From Provencibacterium sp. (GTDB lineage Bacteria; Bacillota; Clostridia; Oscillospirales; Ruminococcaceae), in assembly GCA_022792175.1 (NCBI GenBank), contig JAAWAN010000029.1, positions 1-64,000 on the forward strand: DNA of 64,000 nucleotides. Reading direction: 5' to 3'. Positions 50,799 to 60,283 of this stretch are shown here, piece after piece. Both the position numbers and the translations under genes were made by a program. The notes under the pieces were generated by a model that was not told the DNA's origin, searched no databases, and worked only from the letters and a program-made list of their open reading frames with translations. Each line of letters begins with the position of its first letter. The first letter of the stretch is position 1.

Positions 50799-52622
50799 AT
50801 GCAGGCAATTATTTTAGCGGCCGGAATGGGAAAGCGCCTCAAGGAGCTGACCCGGGGCAACACCAAGTGTATGGTAAAGGTAAACGGAGTGACGCTTATC
50901 GAGCGCATGCTCAGCCAGCTGGATGCCCTTTCGCTGCGCAGGATTATTCTGGTGGTCGGCTATCAGGCAGAGGGGCTGATGGCGTATGTCCGCTCGCTGC
51001 CCGTCCGCACGCCTGTAGAGTTTGTCAAAAATTCCGTTTATGAACGCACGAACAACATCTATTCGCTCTATCTCGCGCGAAAGCAGCTCTGTGAAGATGA
51101 TACGCTGCTCCTCGAGTCCGATTTGATTTTCAGCGACTGTGTGCTGAATGCCCTTCTGCAGGACCCCTACCCCAGCCTTGCGCTGGTCGCCAAATATGAA
51201 AGCTGGATGGACGGAACAGTCGTTACCCTGGGGGAGAAGGGACGGATTAAGGCCTTTCTTTCAAAGAGCGAATTCCGTTTCGCGGACCGGGATCAGTATT
51301 ATAAAACGGTCAACCTCTATAAATTCTCCCGGGAGTTTTCCTGCTCGCACTATGTCCCCTTTCTGGAGGCCTATATCCGGGCGCTGGGGGAAAATGAATA
51401 CTACGAGCAGGTATTAAAGGTCATCACTCTGCTGGAAAAACCGGAAATCCGGGCGCTGGCGCTCACCGAAGGCAAATGGTATGAGATTGACGATAAGCAG
51501 GACCTGGATATTGCAGAGTCCATCTTCGTGGATGAGGAAAACCGCTGGAAGCGCCTCAGCAGCCGCTATGGCGGCTACTGGCGTTATCCCGGCATAAAGG
51601 ATTTCTGCTATCTGGTCAACCCCTACTATCCGCCCCGGCAGATGATGGAGGAGATGCAGGCGAGCTTTGATGTGCTCGTGCGGGGCTATCCCTCCGGCCT
51701 GCGGATAAATAACCTGCTGGCGGCAAAATATTTCGGCATCCGGGAGGATTCGATCTGCGTCGGAAACGGCGCGGCGGAGCTTATCCGCTCGCTGCTCGGC
51801 GGCATGTCCGGCAGGCTCGGCATTATCTGCCCGACATTTGAGGAATATGCCAACCGCTATGACCCGCAGAAGCTGGTTTTCTACCATGCCGCTCCTCCCG
51901 CCTATACCTACACGGCGCAGGATATCATGGACTTTTTCGAAGACAAGCAGCTGCAGGCCCTCTGCCTCATCAATCCGGATAATCCCTCCGGCAACCTGAT
52001 TTTGCAGGCAGGGCTCCATCAGCTGCTGCAGTGGTCTGCCAAGCGAGGCATCCGCCTGATTGTCGATGAATCGTTTGTGGATTTTGCCGATCCGGAGAGC
52101 TGCCGGAGCCTTTTAGAGGATGCGGTACTCGAGCAGTATCCGCAGCTGGTGGTGGTGAAAAGCATTTCAAAATCCTTCGGTGTACCCGGGCTTCGTCTGG
52201 GAATCGCGGCCAGCAGCGACAAAGAGCTCATTTCTCTGCTCAAAAAGGATGTCGCTATCTGGAACATCAACTCACTGGCAGAGTTTTACCTGCAGATTTT
52301 TGAAAAATATCAGAAGGATTATCAAAAATCGCTCGACAGGCTGCGCTCTCAGCGCGCAGCACTGTTCGAGGGGCTGCAAAAGATTTCCTATCTGCAGCCC
52401 TGCCCTTCGCAGGCAAACTACATCCTCTGCCGGGTAACGGGCAGGCTGACAGCGCATCTGCTTTCCGTCCGGCTGCTTGACCGGTTCGAAATCCTGATTA
52501 AGTCGCTGCAGGGCAAGAGAGGGATAGAGGGAGAATATATCCGCCTGGCCGTGCGCGATGAGCAGGATAACCGCCAGCTGCTCGAAGCACTGGCTCAGAT
52601 AGACCAGGAACCGGCACAGTAA
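50799..52622 (+). CDS. Nucleotidyltransferase / class I-II aminotransferase-like fusion
   Basis: 607 aa. Residues 1-235 are a sugar-phosphate/phosphocholine-type nucleotidyltransferase (MQAIILAAGMGKRLKELTRG, KCMVKVNGVTLIERML, LLESDLIF), close to LicC/PntC cytidylyltransferases. Residues 255-600 are a fold-type I PLP enzyme (CLINPDNPSGN, VVDESFVDFADP, PLP Lys458 in SISKSFGVPGLRLG) of the HisC/CobD-like group. Known fusions of this kind act in 2-aminoethylphosphonate or phosphocholine/ethanolamine activation. ATG 50799 follows AAAAAGGAGAG, 39 nt after the previous gene, so they are cotranscribed. It would supply a CDP-activated amino-phosph(on)ate donor; the substrate is inferred. Confidence 0.85.
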   Translation: MQAIILAAGMGKRLKELTRGNTKCMVKVNGVTLIERMLSQLDALSLRRIILVVGYQAEGLMAYVRSLPVRTPVEFVKNSVYERTNNIYSLYLARKQLCEDDTLLLESDLIFSDCVLNALLQDPYPSLALVAKYESWMDGTVVTLGEKGRIKAFLSKSEFRFADRDQYYKTVNLYKFSREFSCSHYVPFLEAYIRALGENEYYEQVLKVITLLEKPEIRALALTEGKWYEIDDKQDLDIAESIFVDEENRWKRLSSRYGGYWRYPGIKDFCYLVNPYYPPRQMMEEMQASFDVLVRGYPSGLRINNLLAAKYFGIREDSICVGNGAAELIRSLLGGMSGRLGIICPTFEEYANRYDPQKLVFYHAAPPAYTYTAQDIMDFFEDKQLQALCLINPDNPSGNLILQAGLHQLLQWSAKRGIRLIVDESFVDFADPESCRSLLEDAVLEQYPQLVVVKSISKSFGVPGLRLGIAASSDKELISLLKKDVAIWNINSLAEFYLQIFEKYQKDYQKSLDRLRSQRAALFEGLQKISYLQPCPSQANYILCRVTGRLTAHLLSVRLLDRFEILIKSLQGKRGIEGEYIRLAVRDEQDNRQLLEALAQIDQEPAQ

Positions 52623-52653
52623 AAGAAAGCCTGAAATATCCGCAAAAAGCGAA

Positions 52654-52698
52654 GCGGCCCTCTCCCCCTTGAAGCCGGGGGAAAGGGCCGCCATTTTC
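52654..52698 (+). terminator. Terminator of the flagellin-locus enzyme genes
   Basis: GCGGCCCTCTCCCCC (52654-52668) pairs with GGGGGAAAGGGCCGC (52677-52691), followed by CATTTTC. It separates this locus from lon. Confidence 0.75.
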
Positions 52699-52768
52699 TT
52701 CCGCTTTTAACTGCCAGTCTTCTGCCGCCTCTTCCTGCAGTTTTCATCAACTATTCATCCCTCCCGAC

Positions 52769-52797
52769 TTGAAAAACAACGACAATTTTAGTATAAT
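52769..52797 (+). promoter_or_regulatory. lon promoter
   Basis: TTGAAA (52769-52774) and TATAAT (52792-52797), spacer 17 bp. A 115-nt leader follows. No CIRCE or CtsR site was seen. Confidence 0.75.
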
Positions 52798-52911
52798 GGA
52801 TGTTCAAACAGGCAGGTTTTTTAATCGATGCACCATATTCTTCTGCAGAATCTGTCTGTGTCTGAAGCTTTTAAGCTATCCCGTTCTCTTTTGTAAGAGG
52901 GAGGTTTCCAT

Positions 52912-55383
52912 ATGAGTGAAAAGGTCAAGGTGAAAATCAGCGAAAAAACCGGACGGTCGGACAAAAACGCCCCCGAGCCGATCGAGCTGCCGGTCATTGC
53001 CATGCGCGGCATTGTGCTTTTCCCCCGAATGATTCTGCATTTCGATGTGGCGCGCGCGGCCTCTATCCGCGCGCTCAATGCAGCCGTTCAGGGGGACCGG
53101 AAAATCTTCATGGTCGCTCAAAGGGAGACGGAAAATGAGGAAATTCAGGCAGATATGCTCTATTCTGTCGGCGTTGTCGCCTCGGTCAAGCAGATTTTAA
53201 AACCGCAGGACGATGTGCTGCGGGTGGTCGTAGAGGGGGAATACCGGGCAAAGCTGCTCGAAATGACCTCCACCGACCCCTATTTGCGCGCCCGCTGCCA
53301 GGAATATCCTGTCCGCCTGCCCCGGCGGGGCAACTCCATCCTCTGTGAGGCCCTCATCCGAACGGTGAAGGACTATTTTGAGGAATACTGCATGCTCTCC
53401 CCCAAAATGCCCCGCGAATTTGTAATGGGTGTCTTCATGAGCGACGACCCGATGTACATCGCAGAATATATCGCCGGCAATATTCCGATGCCGGTCGAGC
53501 AGAAGCAGGCTATTCTCGAGCAGAACAGCCCCACCCGGCGCATGGAGCAGCTGGCCGCCATTCTGGAAAACGAAAACCAGATCCTCAGCGCCGAGCAGGA
53601 GATTCAGGAGAAGGTTCGCGAAAAGATTGATAAAAACCAGCGGGAATACTATCTGCGCGAGCAGATGAAGGCGATTGCCGAGGAGCTCGATGAGGACGAG
53701 AATCCCGAAAACGAAGTGGAGGAATATCTCCAGAAAATCGCGAAGCTCGGCCTTGATGATGAATGCAGGGAAAAGCTGGAGAAGGAGGCCAGGCGCCTCT
53801 ATAAAATGCCCCCCTCCTCCCATGAGGCCGGCGTGGTGCGCGGCTATCTGGATACCTGCCTGGAGCTGCCCTGGAACAAAAAGACAAAGGATAAGCTCGA
53901 TGTAGCCAAGGCGCGCGCCCAGCTCGACCGCGATCACTACGGCATGAAAAAAGTAAAGGAGCGCATCACCGAGCTTATCGCCGTGCGCAGCCTCGCGCCC
54001 GATATCAAGGGGCAGATAATCTGCCTGTATGGGCCGCCCGGCGTCGGCAAAACCTCGGTGGCCCGCTCGATTGCCAAGGCGATGGGCCGCAAATATGCCC
54101 GGTTGTCGCTGGGCGGCGTGCGGGATGAATCGGATATCCGCGGACACCGCAAAACCTATGTCGGCTCGATGCCCGGCCGGGTGATGAACGCCATCAAGCT
54201 GGCCGGCAGCCAGAACCCGCTCATTCTGCTCGATGAGATTGACAAGCTGGGCAGCGATTTTCGGGGCGACCCCTCGAGCGCCCTTTTAGAGGTGCTCGAC
54301 GCGGAGCAGAACCTCGCCTTTCGCGACCACTTTATCGAGCTGCCCTTTGATTTGAGCGATGTGCTCTTTATCGCCACGGCCAACGACCTTTCCACCATCC
54401 CCGCGCCGCTGCTCGACCGGATGGAGGTCATTGAGCTCTCCAGCTACACCCGCGAGGAAAAATACCAGATTGCCAGAAAGCACCTGATCCGAAAGCAGAT
54501 GCACCGGCACGGAATAAAGGCTACGCAGCTTACGCTGAAAAAGGACGCCGTTTATACCCTTATCGATAACTATACCCGGGAGGCAGGCGTGCGCTCGCTC
54601 GAGCGGGAGATTGCCTCGGTCATGCGCAAATGCGCCTCCAAAATTGCCTCAGGCGAATGCGAAAAGATATCCGTGGATGCCGCCAAAATCACCGAACTGC
54701 TCGGTACGGCGAAATATAAGCCGGATGCGCTCGATTCCTTCGATCAGGCAGGGGTTGTCAATGGGCTGGCCTGGACCTCGGTGGGCGGCGAGCTGCTGCA
54801 GGTGGAGGTCTCGGTTTTGAAAGGCACAGGCAAGCTCGAGCTGACCGGCAGTCTCGGCGACGTCATGAAGGAATCCGCCCAGACGGCGGTAAGCGTTGTC
54901 CGGCGCATCGGTGAACAATATGGCATCGACCCGGACTTCCATAAAAACTGCGATATCCATATCCATTTCCCGGAGGGGGCCGTGCCCAAGGATGGACCGA
55001 GCGCGGGCATTACCATCGTCACCGCCCTCATATCGGCCCTCTCGGACACCAAGGTCCGGCACGATGTGGCCATGACCGGAGAGATCACTCTGCGCGGCCG
55101 GGTACTCCCCATTGGCGGGCTGCGCGAAAAGACGATGGCCGCCTACCGCTATCAGATGAAGACGGTCATCATCCCCAAGCAGAACGAGCCGGATATTGAG
55201 GAGATGGAGCAGGTGGTGCGCGAGGCGCTGGAAATAAAGCCGGTTTCTCTCATTGAGCAGGTGCTTGAAATTGCGCTCTGCGAGCGAAAAAAGCCGTCCC
55301 CCGTTCAGCATGCGAAAGAGGCGCCGCTTCTGCCGCCCCCGGCCTTGAGCGGATCGGAAACCGCCTGTCCTCTGCCGCAATAA
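52912..55383 (+). CDS. lon: ATP-dependent protease Lon
   Basis: 823 aa. The N-terminal LonN substrate domain spans about 25-215, followed by a helical linker and the AAA+ module: Walker [10 protein letters not shown] near residue 375, Walker [11 protein letters not shown] near 440. The C-terminal serine protease has Ser in [10 protein letters not shown] near residue 696 and Lys in [10 protein letters not shown] near 735. It degrades misfolded and regulatory proteins and can affect sporulation and stress. GGAGG precedes ATG 52912. The last 40 residues are a Lys/Pro-rich tail. engB follows 34 bp downstream, the usual lon-engB order. Confidence 0.97.
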   Translation: MSEKVKVKISEKTGRSDKNAPEPIELPVIAMRGIVLFPRMILHFDVARAASIRALNAAVQGDRKIFMVAQRETENEEIQADMLYSVGVVASVKQILKPQDDVLRVVVEGEYRAKLLEMTSTDPYLRARCQEYPVRLPRRGNSILCEALIRTVKDYFEEYCMLSPKMPREFVMGVFMSDDPMYIAEYIAGNIPMPVEQKQAILEQNSPTRRMEQLAAILENENQILSAEQEIQEKVREKIDKNQREYYLREQMKAIAEELDEDENPENEVEEYLQKIAKLGLDDECREKLEKEARRLYKMPPSSHEAGVVRGYLDTCLELPWNKKTKDKLDVAKARAQLDRDHYGMKKVKERITELIAVRSLAPDIKGQIICLYGPPGVGKTSVARSIAKAMGRKYARLSLGGVRDESDIRGHRKTYVGSMPGRVMNAIKLAGSQNPLILLDEIDKLGSDFRGDPSSALLEVLDAEQNLAFRDHFIELPFDLSDVLFIATANDLSTIPAPLLDRMEVIELSSYTREEKYQIARKHLIRKQMHRHGIKATQLTLKKDAVYTLIDNYTREAGVRSLEREIASVMRKCASKIASGECEKISVDAAKITELLGTAKYKPDALDSFDQAGVVNGLAWTSVGGELLQVEVSVLKGTGKLELTGSLGDVMKESAQTAVSVVRRIGEQYGIDPDFHKNCDIHIHFPEGAVPKDGPSAGITIVTALISALSDTKVRHDVAMTGEITLRGRVLPIGGLREKTMAAYRYQMKTVIIPKQNEPDIEEMEQVVREALEIKPVSLIEQVLEIALCERKKPSPVQHAKEAPLLPPPALSGSETACPLPQ

Positions 55384-55417
55384 TGCGGCAAGGGGCGGGC
55401 CAGAAGGGAAAATGCCG

Positions 55418-56032
55418 ATGAATTACCCGAATATCGCCTTTGAAACCTCCTTCGGGAGGGTCAGCCAGCTCCCGGCTTCCACATTGCCGGAGGTGGCCTT
55501 TGCCGGGCGCAGCAATGTCGGAAAATCCTCGATGATTAACCGGCTTTTTTCCCGCAAGAATCTTGCGCGGGTCAGCGCCGTGCCGGGCAAAACGGCGACC
55601 ATCAATTTTTTCAGGCTCGAAAACCTGCGCTTTGTGGACCTGCCGGGCTATGGCTATGCCAGGGTCTCCAAAGGGGAAAAGGAGCGCTGGCGTGAGCTCG
55701 TCGGCGGATATTTTGCCGCCGGCCGGGATATTGCGCTGGTCTTCTCGCTCATCGATATGCGCCATCCCCCAACGGCGGATGACAAGGGGATGGTGGACTT
55801 TCTGATCGATTGCCAGCTTCCCTTTATCTGCATTTTAACCAAGGCAGATAAGCTCTCCAAAACCCAGCGCGCCGAGCGGATGGCCGCCATCCGCAGCGAG
55901 CTGCCCTGCGGGGAGCAGATTACCCTCATCCCCTTTTCCTCGCAGACAGGCGAGGGGGTAGAGGAGGTCCGGCAGATACTGAATGAGCTTTCTGCGGATA
56001 TTGCCGCCGAAGAAAAAGATCCGGCAAACTAA
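55418..56032 (+). CDS. engB: Ribosome biogenesis GTPase EngB (YsxC/YihA)
   Basis: 204 aa. P-loop GRSNVGKSS (G1, near residue 30-38), DLPGYG (G3), TKADK (G4) and the switch region KTATINFF identify EngB, needed for 50S subunit assembly. The start ATG 55418 is 9 nt from AGAAGGGA; an upstream ATG at 55412 is too close. It lies downstream of lon and upstream of lysA (33-bp gap), in the same operon. Confidence 0.96.
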   Translation: MNYPNIAFETSFGRVSQLPASTLPEVAFAGRSNVGKSSMINRLFSRKNLARVSAVPGKTATINFFRLENLRFVDLPGYGYARVSKGEKERWRELVGGYFAAGRDIALVFSLIDMRHPPTADDKGMVDFLIDCQLPFICILTKADKLSKTQRAERMAAIRSELPCGEQITLIPFSSQTGEGVEEVRQILNELSADIAAEEKDPAN

Positions 56033-56065
56033 AGGCCAGTCCAGAGAAGAAAGGAAGGATGCAGT

Positions 56066-57361
56066 ATGATCAGCGAAAGCTTTTCTGTCAACGAAAAGGG
56101 GCATCTCGCCATCGGAGGGGCGGATGCGCTCCAGCTCGCGGCAGAATACGGCACCCCGCTGTATGTAATGGATGAGGATGCCATCCGCCGCACCTGCCAG
56201 AGCTACCGCGCCTCTATCGAGCGGTTTTATGAGGGCCGCGGCCTTGTGCTCTATGCCTCCAAAGCCTTTTGCTGCAAGGAAATCTACCGCCTTGTCGCGA
56301 GCGAGGGCCTGGGGGCGGATGTCGTTTCGGGGGGCGAGCTTTATACGGCGCTGCAGGCGGGCTTCCCGGTGGAAAAAATCTATTTTCACGGCAACAACAA
56401 AACCGTTGATGAGCTCTGCTACGCCGCCGAAAATGGGGTCGGCGCCATCGTTGTGGATAATCTCACCGAGCTGCAGTGCTTAAACGGCTTGCTCGAAAGG
56501 ATGGATAAACACCAGAATATCCTGCTCCGGATAAAGCCGGGCGTCGATGCGCACACCCACAGCTTTATCCGTACCGGACAGATTGACAGCAAGTTTGGCT
56601 TTGCGCTCGAAACGGGCGAAGCGATGGCGGCCGTGCGCGCAGCGGCGGCCCTCCCCCGGCTTCGCCTCAAAGGGCTGCACTGCCATATCGGCTCGCAGAT
56701 TTTCGATACCGAGCCCTTCTGCCATGCCGCCCGGATTATGATCCGGTTTATGGGCGATATCCGGCGGGAAACCGGACTCTCACTCGGCGTTCTGAATCTG
56801 GGAGGCGGCTTTGGTATCCGATATGTGGGGGAGGATGACCCGGCGCCCTATGAGAGCTATATGCAGCAGGTCTCGGCGGCAGTCCATGAGAGCTGCAAAG
56901 AGCAGGAGTTCCCCATTCCGGAGATACTCATTGAGCCGGGCCGTTCGATTGTCGGCAGCGCGGGGGCAACCCTTTATACCGTCGGCGCTCTCAAGGAAAT
57001 TCCCGGTGTGCGCACCTATCTTTCGGTGGATGGCGGCATGACCGATAACCCGCGCTATGCGCTCTATGGCTCGAAATATGAGGCGCTTGTCTGCGCGCGG
57101 GCGGGCGAGAAGCCCACGAAAACGGTCACCATCGCGGGCAAATGCTGCGAGAGCGGCGACCTGCTCGCCGAGGGGGCGCTCATTCAGGAGTGTGCGCCCG
57201 GCGATATTCTCGCCGTTCTGGCTACCGGTGCCTATAACTACTCGATGGCTTCCAACTATAACCGCATCCCCCGCCCTCCTGTCGTTTTTGTGCGCGGCGG
57301 CCAGCCGCGGCTGGCGGTGCGCCGGGAGAGCTATGCCGATCTGGTGCGCAACGACCTGTAG
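56066..57361 (+). CDS. lysA: Diaminopimelate decarboxylase
   Basis: 431 aa, fold type III PLP enzyme. The PLP Lys is in LYASKAFCCKEI (near residue 70), with LHCHIGSQIF, EPGRSIVGSAG and the C-terminal CESGDLLAEGA (Cys-Glu donated across the dimer). It decarboxylates meso-diaminopimelate to L-lysine. AGGAAGG precedes ATG 56066. The 33-bp gap after engB suggests cotranscription. No lysine riboswitch is present. A terminator lies about 210 bp downstream. Confidence 0.95.
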   Translation: MISESFSVNEKGHLAIGGADALQLAAEYGTPLYVMDEDAIRRTCQSYRASIERFYEGRGLVLYASKAFCCKEIYRLVASEGLGADVVSGGELYTALQAGFPVEKIYFHGNNKTVDELCYAAENGVGAIVVDNLTELQCLNGLLERMDKHQNILLRIKPGVDAHTHSFIRTGQIDSKFGFALETGEAMAAVRAAAALPRLRLKGLHCHIGSQIFDTEPFCHAARIMIRFMGDIRRETGLSLGVLNLGGGFGIRYVGEDDPAPYESYMQQVSAAVHESCKEQEFPIPEILIEPGRSIVGSAGATLYTVGALKEIPGVRTYLSVDGGMTDNPRYALYGSKYEALVCARAGEKPTKTVTIAGKCCESGDLLAEGALIQECAPGDILAVLATGAYNYSMASNYNRIPRPPVVFVRGGQPRLAVRRESYADLVRNDL

Positions 57362-57568
57362 CCCTCTTTTGCCGGCGCTACGGCCTTCTCGGTCTGTCCT
57401 GATGATTACCGGCAGGGGGAACACCGTCCATTTTAAAGGCCTGCTCCCGCTGTGCCGGCCGGAAATATCCCGGATTAAATCCTGCCGGGTTTTTCGGTTT
57501 CCTGAACCCGCAGGCTTTTAACCCGCAAACAGGCGCCCGGCAGAAAGCCGCAAAAACAGCTTTTCTGA

Positions 57569-57605
57569 GAAGGGATGGTACATCTTTACCATCCCTTCCT
57601 TTTCG
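57569..57605 (+). terminator. lysA terminator
   Basis: GAAGGGATGGTA (57569-57580) pairs with TACCATCCCTTC, followed by CTTTTCG. Confidence 0.8.
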
Positions 57606-57656
57606 CTGTTTATTCATAATTGGTAAATATTTCGCGCACACATCGATAGCATTCTG

Positions 57657-57665
57657 TGCTATAAT
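57657..57665 (+). promoter_or_regulatory. Extended -10 promoter of the EEP gene
   Basis: TGCTATAAT. There is no good -35 at 17 bp, so the extended -10 carries recognition. The transcript start would be near 57672. Confidence 0.55.
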
Positions 57666-57844
57666 AAGCACAGAAAGAAAAGCTCTGCAGCGCAAATATG
57701 CCTGTTTTATCATCTCCTGAACCGGCCGCAGCCGGTTTCCTGCCGCCCTTCGGCGGCAGCACAGGGCGAAGGCCCCTTTGCGGCCCGGCTTTCAGGCTTT
57801 TATCGTGTCATTTTTATTACTAAATGGCTGGAAGTGTTGGATAG

Positions 57845-58708
57845 ATGTCTGTTTCAATGACAGAGGGAAGCATCATCAAGGTGATTTCCTTTAATCTGCG
57901 CAGGGATTTTGGTCCCAGCCGGAAAAATCGTTGGGAGGTGCGCCGCGGCATCGCAGCGGATATCATCCGCGAGTCGGGCGCTGCTATTATCGGCGTTCAG
58001 GAGCTGCTGCCCCGCATGCGCAGAGATATCCGTCAGGCGCTCTCCGGCTATAGCATCTTCGGCCAGGGACGGCTGATGGGCAAAAAACCGAAAAATGATG
58101 AGCATTCGGATATTATTCTGAAAAATGAAGAGGTTGAAATTACCGAGGTTCGTACCTTCTGGCTCTCAAAAAATCCGGATACCGTCAGCCGGGCTTATTT
58201 TTCCGTTTTTCCGCGCATCTGTACGGTGGCCGAGGTAAAGCTCAAAAAGACCGGACAGCGCATCCGGGTTTTTAATGCCCATTTCGATCACATCTGCTGG
58301 CTGGCCAGAACGCTGAGCGTGCGCCTTATTTTAAACACCATTAATGAATATAACCAGACTGACCCGCTGCCCACCATCGTCATGGGGGATTTTAACGCCC
58401 ACCCGAATTCCGCGGCAGTGCGCATCATCCGCGAGCAGCTGCATGACTACCGTAACGTTCACCTGCAGGATGTTTATAACGCGCTCGACCAGATGGTCGG
58501 GAACACCTACCACGGGCTGAAGGGAAAAATCAACCCGCATTCCAGTCCGATTGACTATATCTTTGTATCGGATGACTTCGAGGTCATCGATGTGTGCATC
58601 GATACCGAAAGCCGGGACGGCGTTTATCCCTCCGACCACTACCCTGTCATGGCGACCCTGCGCCTGAAGGAACCGCCGTCGCAGGAGGACCCGGCTGCTG
58701 CCTGCTGA
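57845..58708 (+). CDS. Endonuclease/exonuclease/phosphatase family protein
   Basis: 287 aa. IKVISFNLRRDFG, GVQELLP (metal Glu), VFNAHFDHI, VMGDFNAHP and YPSDHYPVMATL give the catalytic set of the EEP/DNase I fold (Asn, Glu, Asp-Asn, His). Members cleave DNA, phosphodiesters or phospholipids; the substrate cannot be told. No signal peptide. The ribosome-binding site is weak (GGAAG, about 12 nt). A terminator follows at 58727. Confidence 0.88.
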   Translation: MSVSMTEGSIIKVISFNLRRDFGPSRKNRWEVRRGIAADIIRESGAAIIGVQELLPRMRRDIRQALSGYSIFGQGRLMGKKPKNDEHSDIILKNEEVEITEVRTFWLSKNPDTVSRAYFSVFPRICTVAEVKLKKTGQRIRVFNAHFDHICWLARTLSVRLILNTINEYNQTDPLPTIVMGDFNAHPNSAAVRIIREQLHDYRNVHLQDVYNALDQMVGNTYHGLKGKINPHSSPIDYIFVSDDFEVIDVCIDTESRDGVYPSDHYPVMATLRLKEPPSQEDPAAAC

Positions 58709-58726
58709 GAAGCCTGTTTCGTTCGT

Positions 58727-58760
58727 ATGCCTGCGCCCCTTCAGGGAGCAGGCATTTTTC
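58727..58760 (+). terminator. Terminator after the EEP gene
   Basis: ATGCCTGC (58727-58734) pairs with GCAGGCAT (58748-58755), followed by TTTTC. Confidence 0.75.
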
Positions 58761-58865
58761 ATCCCCAGTGCAGCAAATACCGCCCAAAAAGGCACTAATA
58801 AGACGAAGAGAAAAAAGCGTCGGCTCTGCCGCCGGGCAGGCCCGACAGGAAAGGAAGGGTTCCCC

Positions 58866-59975
58866 ATGAAATTCCGGCCCATAAAAACCATACCTGCCAT
58901 ACTGAGCGCATCGCTGCTGCTCGTGCTCTTCTCCAGCTGCGGCGCAAGCGGCGGCTACAGCAATATGAGCGCCTCCTCCTCATCCGCCGCGGTGCGTTCC
59001 AGCAACCAAAAAACAGCGGCCGTGGTGGAGATGGCTGCCGACGCTGCCGCGCCGGCCGGATGGGAGGAGGCTGAATCCGAAACCGGCAGCGGCTCGCTTC
59101 CCCCTTCGCTCGACCTGCCGGACAGCGCCGGACGTAAGATTATCTGGACGGTGAACATGTCGCTGGAAACGCTCGAATTTGACAACACCGTCAGCGGGCT
59201 GACGGCCGCCCTGCAGGAGGCAGGCGGCTATATCGAAAGCTCCTCGGTCAACGGCCAGAGCCTGGAGGGACACGGGAGCGACCGGCGCTATGCCTCGATT
59301 ACCGCCCGGGTGCCGCAGGCTAAGCTGGACAGCTTTTTAAGCGCCGTTTCCAGCGTCTGCAACGTTGTCTCCACCGACCGGCAGAGCGAGGATATCACCC
59401 TGCAGTATACCGATATTGAAACGCGCAAGCGCAGCCTGGAGGTCGAGCAGGAGCGCCTTCTTGAGCTGCTGGGACAGGCGGAAAATATCGATACCATTGT
59501 CGCGCTCGAAAGCCGCCTCTCGGAAATCCGCTACCAGCTGGACGGCTACTCCTCCTCGCTGCGCACCTATGACAGCCTGGTGGACTACAGCACCGTCAAT
59601 ATGGATCTGCGCGAGGTGATGCGGGTCAGCGAGCCCACCCCGCACACCCTCACAGAGCGCATGAAAAGCGGACTTACAGATACCGGACGGAATATTGTAG
59701 AGGGCAGCGGCGACCTTCTGGTCTGGCTGGTTGTCAATCTCCCCTATCTGCTCCTCTGGGCGCTTGTCATCGGCATTTTTGTGCTGGTGCTGCGCTTTGC
59801 CTCCCGCAGGCACGCCGCTGCCCGCGCCGCCCTTGCCTCTAAAATGCCGCCCGTTTCTTCGCAGAATACCGCCAGACCGCGAAAGGACCCCTACCCGATA
59901 AACCCGCGTAACCCCTATCAATCTCCGGAAGAGGAGACGGCTGATAGAACGGAGCCGACAGATAAACCGGAATAA
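58866..59975 (+). CDS. DUF4349 lipoprotein
   Basis: 369 aa. The N-terminal signal peptide ends in the lipobox LLVLFSSC (Cys near residue 25), so it is membrane-anchored. The DUF4349 region (about 92-300) has a beta strand followed by a long coiled-coil (LDSFLSAVSSVCNVVSTDRQ, RKRSLEVEQERLLELLGQAE). A C-terminal transmembrane helix (about 284-306, LVVNLPYLLLWALVIGIFVL) and a Pro-rich cytosolic tail follow. The lipid anchor plus a late helix is the usual topology. The function is unknown; it may sense the envelope. Confidence 0.85.
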   Translation: MKFRPIKTIPAILSASLLLVLFSSCGASGGYSNMSASSSSAAVRSSNQKTAAVVEMAADAAAPAGWEEAESETGSGSLPPSLDLPDSAGRKIIWTVNMSLETLEFDNTVSGLTAALQEAGGYIESSSVNGQSLEGHGSDRRYASITARVPQAKLDSFLSAVSSVCNVVSTDRQSEDITLQYTDIETRKRSLEVEQERLLELLGQAENIDTIVALESRLSEIRYQLDGYSSSLRTYDSLVDYSTVNMDLREVMRVSEPTPHTLTERMKSGLTDTGRNIVEGSGDLLVWLVVNLPYLLLWALVIGIFVLVLRFASRRHAAARAALASKMPPVSSQNTARPRKDPYPINPRNPYQSPEEETADRTEPTDKPE

Positions 59976-59993
59976 TCCCCAAAATTTAACCGG

Positions 59994-60042
59994 GCAGCCT
60001 GCCCGCAGGGAGTGAGCGCTCTCTGCGGGCAGGCTGCTTTTT
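59994..60042 (+). terminator. Terminator after the DUF4349 gene
   Basis: GCAGCCTGCCCGCAG pairs with CTGCGGGCAGGCTGC (59994-60008 with 60023-60037), followed by T5. Confidence 0.88.
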
Positions 60043-60179
60043 GCAGGAAGTACAAAATGGCGCTGCAAAACAGCGAGAAAAGCCGACAAGAAAAACGAAC
60101 AGAAAATATACGGATTTTCCTTCATAATCAGCTAAACAACAGAATAATACGGCATCCCGAAAAAGAATGGAGGAAGATA

Positions 60180-60250
60180 TTGTATAGACAGAAACTGCAT
60201 GATATAATCAGACAGCCCGCAAAATCCTCTGCAACAGAGGATTTTGCGGG
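60180..60250 (+). promoter_or_regulatory. MATE gene promoter and 5' hairpin
   Basis: TTGTAT (60180-60185) and TATAAT (60203-60208) with a 17-bp spacer predict transcription from about 60215. A perfect 16-bp inverted repeat with a 3-nt loop (60216-60231 and 60235-60250, CCCGCAAAATCCTCTG) starts at the first transcribed bases. No T tract follows. It could be a repressor operator or a 5' RNA stabiliser. Confidence 0.6.
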
Positions 60251-60283
60251 GTCAACTGTTCTCGATAGAAAGGAGACGCCGCC

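Larger units (their letters stand above)
57362..57844 (+). other. Intergenic region: lysA terminator and EEP gene leader
   Basis: 480 bp without genes. It contains a terminator at 57569-57605, a promoter with an extended -10 (57657-57665) and a leader of about 170 nt with two GC-rich hairpins (CCGGCCGCAGCCGG near 57721-57734 and CTGCCGCCCTTCGGCGGCAG at 57741-57760). No known riboswitch class was recognised. Confidence 0.5.
59976..60283 (+). other. Intergenic region before the MATE transporter gene
   Basis: 308 bp holding a terminator (59994-60042), an AT-rich stretch, a promoter (60180-60208) and a 5' hairpin (60216-60250). No ORF with a ribosome-binding site was seen. Confidence 0.55.

Noticed and set aside
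55412-55417. Start of EngB at 55412
   Set aside because: Spacing to the AGAAGGGA site is about 3 nt; ATG 55418 has about 9 nt.
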